This document shows, piece by piece, positions 6,027-10,582 of a stretch of 10,582 nucleotides of DNA. Positions within the stretch are counted from its first letter, which is position 1; the number at the start of each line of letters is the position of its first letter. This stretch comes from Pirellulales bacterium (GTDB lineage Bacteria > Planctomycetota > Planctomycetia > Pirellulales > Thermoguttaceae). The translations under genes and the position numbers were made by a program. The stretch spans positions 1-10,582 of the forward strand of contig DAOWNK010000091.1 of NCBI GenBank assembly GCA_030642635.1, in the 5' to 3' direction. Below the pieces are notes generated by a model, which saw nothing but the letters and a program-made list of their open reading frames with translations, had not been told where the DNA came from and made no database searches.

Positions 6027-6136
6027 TTTAGCCGCCGTGCTTGCACGGCGCGAAAGCGGTACTAATCGACACACAACCTGAAACGTGACAAAAACGTTTT
6101 TCACACTTCACGCGGCGAACAAATTCGCCGGCTAAA
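6027..6136. repeat. Inverted pair of REP-like hairpins, arm type GCTAAA (REPIN-like)
   Basis: The left element (6027-6050) is TTTAGC followed by the stem CGCCGTG-CTTG-CACGGCG. The right element (6113-6136) is the stem CGGCGAA-CAAA-TTCGCCG followed by GCTAAA. Each has a 7-bp stem and 4-nt loop, and the 6-bp outer arms are inverted copies of each other. Together they fill most of the gap between the PilZ gene and the 899-residue gene. Between them lies the A/T palindrome AAAAACGTTTTT (6090-6101). No convincing promoter was identified, although the downstream gene needs one here. Confidence 0.75.
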
Positions 6137-6155
6137 TGAAATAAAAAGTAAAACT

Positions 6156-8855
6156 ATGCACATACTATTGCCACTTTTGATTGCCGCCGTCTGTTGTTCG
6201 GACGCACCGCTTGGGTCGCACTGGCCGGAGGCGGTCGAGTTGTTTCATTGCAACTTCGATAGCTCGTGGGACGAGAACTTCGACGAGTGGCCCGACCGCT
6301 GGACACGGCGCCGTGGCGAAGGGTTCCCGCATTATGTGAACATCCGAATCCACCGGTTGCCTTCGCCGGCGGGAGATCGTTGCTTGCGAATCCAACTAGA
6401 CGGCGGGGCGGCGGCGGCATACAGCCCGCCGGTGGCCGTCGGGCCGCTGTTCAGCTACGTGCTGGAAGGACGGCTCAAGACCGAGGGTCTTCAACACGAT
6501 CGGGCATATTTTTCGCTGACCTTTTTGGATTGCAATCGACGTCGACTGGAGACGTTCTATTCCGAGAAAGTGCAAAAGACCGACGGCTGGCAAAATATCC
6601 GTTTAGGCCCTGCGGCGCCGGCCGACGACGATGTCCGCTTTGCAGTGGTCGGGTTGCACGTACAGCAGCAGTCGGGCGAAGACACGAAAGAGGACCTCAA
6701 AGGCGTTGCTGCGTTCGACGACATCTGGCTGGGCCACCTGCCAAGAATGGACCTGAGAACCAACGATACGTACAACTTCTTCACCAACTCGGAAACGGTC
6801 GAAATCATCTGCACGGCGTCCGGCTTCAGTGAGAAAAACCCGGAGATCGCATTTCGGTTGGAGGACGTATTCGGCACCGTGCTGGCGGAGCAAAAGGAAC
6901 GCATGGCGGAGAAGGAACAGGGAAGAGAGAAGAGAGAAGAGAGAAGAGAGAAGGAGGAAAATTCATTGCTCTCTCCTCACTCCTCGCCCTTCTCCCCTCG
7001 CCCTTCTCCCCTCGCCCTTCAGAACGAACCGCAGCAAGGCCGGATCGGCCATGCCCGATGGAAGCCGCCCATTCCGGGGCAGGGGTTCTATCGGGTTCGT
7101 GTGACGATGGCCGGACGGCAAACCACGGCCTATCGCCGCGAACTGAACCTGGTGGTGGTCGATCCATGCCACAATCACCCAGGCAGCGAGTTCGGTTGGA
7201 CACTGCCTCAGGGCGACCGCCCGATGCCGTTGCCGGACTTGAGCCGATTGGTCATACAGGCCGGCATCAATCGGTTAAAGTACCCGCTCTGGTACGACGA
7301 GCGGCAAGACGCCGGGTTCGTCGAGCGGTTGATAACGTTTAACGAGTGGCTCAATTCGCACGGGATCGAGTTGATCGGCATGTTGTGCACACCGCCGCCG
7401 TCGTTGCGGGAGCACTACGGTCGGTCGAATATGCCGGTCGCAGTGGACCTGTTCTCACCGGACCCGTCCGTCTGGTACCCGTCGCTGGAACCGGTGATGG
7501 CCCGCATGGCCACCAAGGTTCGATGGTGGCAGTTGGGCACTGATACCGACACCAGCTTTGTCGATTACCCCGATCTTGCCGGAAAGATCAGCCGGATTAA
7601 GGCCGAATTGGACCGGATCGGTCGGAACGTAAACTTGGGGATCGGCTGGGGATGGATGCACGAGGCGCCGCAATCCGGCACAGACGCGGCGCCTTGGCAA
7701 TACCTGTCCTTGTCGTCCGATCCTCCCATGACACACAGTGATCTGGCTGCATATCTGGACGGTGCCGGTGAGGTTGCTACGGAACGTTGGGTCGTCGTCG
7801 AGCCGATTTCCGCCGAGCACTACGCGCCGCAAGTTCGAGCGGTGGATATGGTTCGGCGGATGATCGCCGCCAAAATCCACGGCGCCCGGGCCGTCTTCTG
7901 CCCCGATCCGTTCGGCAACAACCATGGGCTTATGAACGACGACGGGACGCCCGGCGAGTTGTTCATGCCGTGGCGGACCACCGCGTTGGCGCTGGGCGGG
8001 GCCTATTACCTCGGCAGCATCCAATTGCCCAACGGAAGCGACAACCACGTATTCGTCCGTGCAGGCGAGGCGGTAATGGTCGTCTGGAACGAGGAGCCGA
8101 CCGAAGAGGTAATTTACCTTGGCGAGCAGCCACGGCAAATCGACCTGTGGGGCAGGACCCTCACGCCCGTGAAGCGGGAACATCGCCAGGTAATCTCCGT
8201 CGGCCGGGTGCCGTCGTTCGTTACCGGACTGAGCGAACCGATTGCCCGATGGCGGATGAACTTTCACATCGACCGCAATCGGCTGCCGAGCATCTTCGGC
8301 CGCACACATGCCGACTCGCTGCGACTAAAAAACTCATTTTGCCAAGGTGTCGATGGGAAGGCTACGTTGATTGCACCCGATATTTGGCGGGTGGAGCCGA
8401 AACAGATCAACTTCTGGCTTACCGCCGGCGAGCAGTTGCACCGCGACTTCCAGATCGCACTGCCGTACGACACACTGAGCGGTCGAAATCCGCTGCGTGT
8501 CGATTTCCAACTCCAGGCCGAACGGCCGTATCAGTTCAGCGTCTACCGTTATATCGACGTCGGGCTTGGAGAGGTATACGTCGGGATTGCGACAAAGCTG
8601 AACGACCAAGGGGAACTTGAGGTCCGACAGCGGTTTGTCAACCACGGCGACCGCAAGGTGAGTTTCCAGTGCCAGTTGTTTGCGCCGGAGCGACAGCTAT
8701 TGAAAACCCGAATCGTCGGCCTTGAACCCGGTAATGACGTTCAAACGTACCGCCTGGCCGACGGCAAGGAACTGCTCGGCCGGACCCTCTGGTTGCGTGC
8801 CCGTGAGATCAGCGGACCGCGAATGCTCAACTACCGCTTCACGGCCGAGCCGTAG
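6156..8855 (+). CDS. Large exported glycosidase-like TIM-barrel protein
   Basis: The 899 residues open with a short hydrophobic signal peptide (about 2-17) without a clear lipobox. About 25-200 is a jelly-roll-like region resembling carbohydrate-binding modules (LEGRLKTEG, then FDDIWLGHLP). About 335-620 reads like a clan-A glycosidase barrel: INRLKYPLWYDE, HGIELIGMLCTPP, WWQLGTDTDTSF (457-468), WVVVEPISAEHY (545-556). In such enzymes the acid/base follows strand 4 as an NE pair; here the equivalent stretch is GTDTD, while E549 could match the strand-7 nucleophile. Catalysis is therefore uncertain. The C-terminal 200 residues look beta-rich. Residues about 250-288 are low-complexity (many K, E, R, then S, P, L) and encoded by an inverted pair of heptanucleotide arrays, 117 bp in frame. 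The ATG has no strong Shine-Dalgarno sequence, but the signal peptide supports it. No family name can be given with confidence. Confidence 0.7.
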   Translation: MHILLPLLIAAVCCSDAPLGSHWPEAVELFHCNFDSSWDENFDEWPDRWTRRRGEGFPHYVNIRIHRLPSPAGDRCLRIQLDGGAAAAYSPPVAVGPLFSYVLEGRLKTEGLQHDRAYFSLTFLDCNRRRLETFYSEKVQKTDGWQNIRLGPAAPADDDVRFAVVGLHVQQQSGEDTKEDLKGVAAFDDIWLGHLPRMDLRTNDTYNFFTNSETVEIICTASGFSEKNPEIAFRLEDVFGTVLAEQKERMAEKEQGREKREERREKEENSLLSPHSSPFSPRPSPLALQNEPQQGRIGHARWKPPIPGQGFYRVRVTMAGRQTTAYRRELNLVVVDPCHNHPGSEFGWTLPQGDRPMPLPDLSRLVIQAGINRLKYPLWYDERQDAGFVERLITFNEWLNSHGIELIGMLCTPPPSLREHYGRSNMPVAVDLFSPDPSVWYPSLEPVMARMATKVRWWQLGTDTDTSFVDYPDLAGKISRIKAELDRIGRNVNLGIGWGWMHEAPQSGTDAAPWQYLSLSSDPPMTHSDLAAYLDGAGEVATERWVVVEPISAEHYAPQVRAVDMVRRMIAAKIHGARAVFCPDPFGNNHGLMNDDGTPGELFMPWRTTALALGGAYYLGSIQLPNGSDNHVFVRAGEAVMVVWNEEPTEEVIYLGEQPRQIDLWGRTLTPVKREHRQVISVGRVPSFVTGLSEPIARWRMNFHIDRNRLPSIFGRTHADSLRLKNSFCQGVDGKATLIAPDIWRVEPKQINFWLTAGEQLHRDFQIALPYDTLSGRNPLRVDFQLQAERPYQFSVYRYIDVGLGEVYVGIATKLNDQGELEVRQRFVNHGDRKVSFQCQLFAPERQLLKTRIVGLEPGNDVQTYRLADGKELLGRTLWLRAREISGPRMLNYRFTAEP
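6904..7020. repeat. Inverted pair of heptanucleotide arrays inside the coding sequence (array 5)
   Basis: The left arm (6904-6959) reads on the plus strand TGGCGGA, GAAGGAA, CAGGGAA, GAGAGAA four times, GGAGGAA. The right arm (6965-7020), read on the minus strand, is GAAGGGC/GAGGGGA alternating (five units), then GAGGAGT, GAGGAGA, GAGCAAT. Each arm is eight units (56 bp), with 5 bp between them, 117 bp in total, a multiple of 3. The first unit or two of the left arm are degenerate, so that edge is approximate. Confidence 0.88.
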
Positions 8856-8891
8856 TACGGCACATCCATTTTGCAGAGCATATTTCACCCC

Positions 8892-8967
8892 GTTCGTAGT
8901 GCCCCGATTCATCGGGGTTGTCCGGTCAAATCATGGGAAAGACCGCATAAATGCGGTCACTACGAAC
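8892..8967. repeat. REPIN-like inverted pair, arm type ACTACGAAC
   Basis: GTTCGTAGTG (8892-8901) and CACTACGAAC (8958-8967) are perfect 10-bp inverted ends. Inside are two hairpins: CCCCGA-TTCA-TCGGGG (8902-8917) and GACCGCA-TAAA-TGCGGTC (8941-8958). In the shared orientation both read stem, a TGAA or TAAA loop, stem, then ACTACGAAC. The element sits in the 193-bp gap between the 899-residue gene and folC. The flanks (8856-8891 and 8968-9038) show nothing else recognisable. Confidence 0.85.
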
Positions 8968-9038
8968 CGGCATCTCGACGAGTCGCCGAATGCACGGAAG
9001 GCACACCACGACAAACGACTCGGTTTGCGGTAAAATTC

Positions 9039-9045
9039 GAGGTGA
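9039..9045 (+). promoter_or_regulatory. Strong ribosome binding site of folC
   Basis: GAGGTGA lies 3 nt before ATG 9049, with the AGG core 6 nt away. It is the best Shine-Dalgarno sequence in the window and fixes the folC start. Confidence 0.8.
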
Positions 9046-9048
9046 ACT

Positions 9049-10467
9049 ATGCCTAAACATCTCTCGACCGACCGAACCCCGGACCGACGGGAAAACGCGC
9101 TGCAATTCCTCTTCGGGCGGATCGACTACGAACGCGCAACCGCCGTGCCGTATCGCAAGCGGGAATTCAAGCTCGATAGGATGCGGGAACTTCTCGATCG
9201 GCTCGGCAACCCGCAACGGGATATGCCTATCGTACACGTCGCCGGTACGAAAGGAAAAGGCTCGACCGCCGCGATGCTCGCCGCCGTGCTTTCCGCCGCC
9301 GGATACCGCACCGGGGTGTTCTCCTCGCCGCACTTGGAGCGGATCGAGGAGCGGATGGCCGTCGATGGGCGGTACTGCTCGTCGGAGGAGCTGGTCGAAC
9401 TGGTCGAGCTGATCCGCCCGGCCGCCGAGGCAATGGACCGCCGGGCATCTGCCGCCGGACCGGATGAAATCGGACCCACCTACTTCGAGTTGACCACCGC
9501 CATGGCGCTGGTGCACTTCGACCGTTGCAAGGTCGACGCCGCCGTGCTGGAGGTCGGACTGGGCGGCCGGCTCGATTCGACTAACGTCTGCCGGCCGTGC
9601 GTTGCGGTCATCACAAACATCAGTCTGGATCATACAAAGCAGTTGGGTGAGACCACCGCGTCGATCGCCAGGGAAAAGGCCGGTATCATAAAGCCGGGCG
9701 TGCCGGTCGTAAGCGGAGTAACGAAAGATGAGCCGCGGGAGGTCATCCAAGAGGTGTGCCGGCGGTTGGGATGCCGGCTGGTCGAGTTGGGCGTAGACTT
9801 TCAGTTCGATTACCGGCCGCCTCGTCACCTGGAACGCGAGCCGGACGCCGGAAGACTCGATTTTCATAACCTTGCCGACCAAATAAATTCCTATAGTGAT
9901 CTTTCGCTCGGGATGCCGGGCCGTCATCAGGCGGCCAACGCGGCGGTTGCGCTGGCCGTAGCGGCCGAGTTGCAGCGTCAAGGCTGGACGATTCCCGAAA
10001 ATGCCATAAGGACGGGCGTTGCCACGGCGAGCGTCCCCGCCAGGGTGGAGGTGCTCGGGCGTCGGCCGGCGATTGTGCTGGACAGCGCCCATAATCCGGC
10101 CTCGATCGATGCGCTGTTGGAGGTGCTCGACGAGAGTTTTTCCGTCAGCCGCCGGCTGCTGCTGTTCGCAACCACACAAGAAAAAGATATTCGCGGCATG
10201 TTGGAGCGGTTGACGGGACGATTCGACGAGGTGATATTCACACGTTACACGAACAACCCGCGTGCAGTGTCGCCGAAAAAGCTTCTGGCAGTTGCCGTCG
10301 AGCTTGGCTGGCAAGAGCCGATCGTCTGCACCGAGCCGTCCGACGCCTTCGAGGAAGTCAGCCGCCGGGCCAAACCAGAAGATTTAATATGTATTACCGG
10401 CTCGTTTTTCATTGCGGCCGAGCTGCGCCGCATGTTTAGTAAGGGGCTAGTGCTATGTCATGATTAA
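9049..10467 (+). CDS. folC: Folylpolyglutamate synthase / dihydrofolate synthase
   Basis: A Mur-ligase-family cytoplasmic enzyme that adds glutamate to dihydropteroate and/or to folates, using ATP. The 472 residues include the P-loop VAGTKGKGST (64-73), FSSPHL (91-96, usually FTSPHL), FELTT (146-150), EVGLGGRLDSTN (168-179), TNISLDH (189-195), REKAGIIK (208-215) containing K210 at the position of the lysine that is carbamylated in the family, LDSAHNP (344-350, usually DGAHNP) and GSFFIAAE (451-458, usually GSLYLxGE). Length and motif order are normal, so it should be active. Whether it does both reactions cannot be told from sequence. It is followed directly by a REPIN-like element and shows no sign of an operon with the gene before it. 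Confidence 0.95.
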   Translation: MPKHLSTDRTPDRRENALQFLFGRIDYERATAVPYRKREFKLDRMRELLDRLGNPQRDMPIVHVAGTKGKGSTAAMLAAVLSAAGYRTGVFSSPHLERIEERMAVDGRYCSSEELVELVELIRPAAEAMDRRASAAGPDEIGPTYFELTTAMALVHFDRCKVDAAVLEVGLGGRLDSTNVCRPCVAVITNISLDHTKQLGETTASIAREKAGIIKPGVPVVSGVTKDEPREVIQEVCRRLGCRLVELGVDFQFDYRPPRHLEREPDAGRLDFHNLADQINSYSDLSLGMPGRHQAANAAVALAVAAELQRQGWTIPENAIRTGVATASVPARVEVLGRRPAIVLDSAHNPASIDALLEVLDESFSVSRRLLLFATTQEKDIRGMLERLTGRFDEVIFTRYTNNPRAVSPKKLLAVAVELGWQEPIVCTEPSDAFEEVSRRAKPEDLICITGSFFIAAELRRMFSKGLVLCHD

Positions 10468-10473
10468 AAATTC

Positions 10474-10550
10474 GGGTGCCATGCCCACGCAAGCGTGGGC
10501 ATGTTGATCGAGGTTTTAGGCATGTCCACGCAAGCGTGGACATGGCACCC
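10474..10550. repeat. REPIN-like inverted pair, arm type ATGGCACCC
   Basis: GGGTGCCATG (10474-10483) and CATGGCACCC (10541-10550) are inverted ends. The hairpins are CATGCCCACG-CAAG-CGTGGGCATG (10480-10503) and CATGTCCACG-CAAG-CGTGGACATG (10521-10544), which differ by a single compensated base pair. The element starts 7 bp after the folC stop; either hairpin could slow or end transcription, although no good T-run follows. The remaining 32 bp to the window end hold no gene. Confidence 0.88.
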
Positions 10551-10582
10551 AACCCGTAATTTTAGGTTTGACAAAGCACTAG

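Noticed and set aside
6156..6210. Lipoprotein signal in the 899-residue protein
   Set aside because: Cysteines 13 and 14 are preceded by V and C at -1, which does not fit a lipobox; an ordinary signal peptide is more likely.
8926..10314. 462-residue open frame antisense to folC
   Set aside because: It is a shadow of GC-rich folC codons; it starts at the REPIN-free end inside folC and has no recognisable domain.
10568..10573. TTGACA as a -35 promoter element
   Set aside because: It is a perfect hexamer, but the matching -10 would lie outside the window, so it cannot be supported.

Overview
The window looks like a piece of a planctomycete chromosome, probably from or near Pirellulales. This is inferred from gene content and style, not from a search: two tandem, very long signal peptidase I genes with inserted domains, an LPS-export ATPase (so a Gram-negative-type envelope), a large exported TIM-barrel protein, and many short palindromic and tandem repeats between genes.

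Layout: 1-500 holds no intact gene. It carries the C-terminal scrap of a bile-acid:Na+ symporter-like gene (+) and the N-terminal scrap of an amidohydrolase (-). At 502-574 (-) is tRNA-Arg(UCU). Reading leftward on the minus strand are lepB-like 2 (4734-3304), lepB-like 1 (3237-1501), lptB (1365-565) and the tRNA; lptB runs into the tRNA and takes its stop codon from it. Divergent from lepB-like 2 is a PilZ-transmembrane-Spy-like protein (4975-5979, +). It is followed by a large exported glycosidase-like protein (6156-8855, +) and folC (9049-10467, +).

Functional theme: most of the block concerns the envelope. LptB powers LPS export, the two signal peptidases process exported proteins, the PilZ protein looks like a membrane c-di-GMP receptor with a periplasmic helical domain, and the 899-residue protein is an export substrate. 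FolC is a housekeeping folate enzyme and seems unrelated.

The least ordinary content is non-coding. First, six arrays of 7-bp repeats share one phase (a TAG/CAG/GAG-like triplet plus four bases). Two abut or supply stop codons, two flank the divergent lepB/PilZ intergenic region, and one inverted pair lies in frame inside the 899-residue gene. Second, REP/REPIN-like elements share one architecture: a stem of about 7 bp or more, a 4-nt loop and a fixed arm of 6-9 nt. They occur in three arm types, mostly as inverted pairs. Third, lptB ends at T8-A9-G10 of the downstream tRNA gene.
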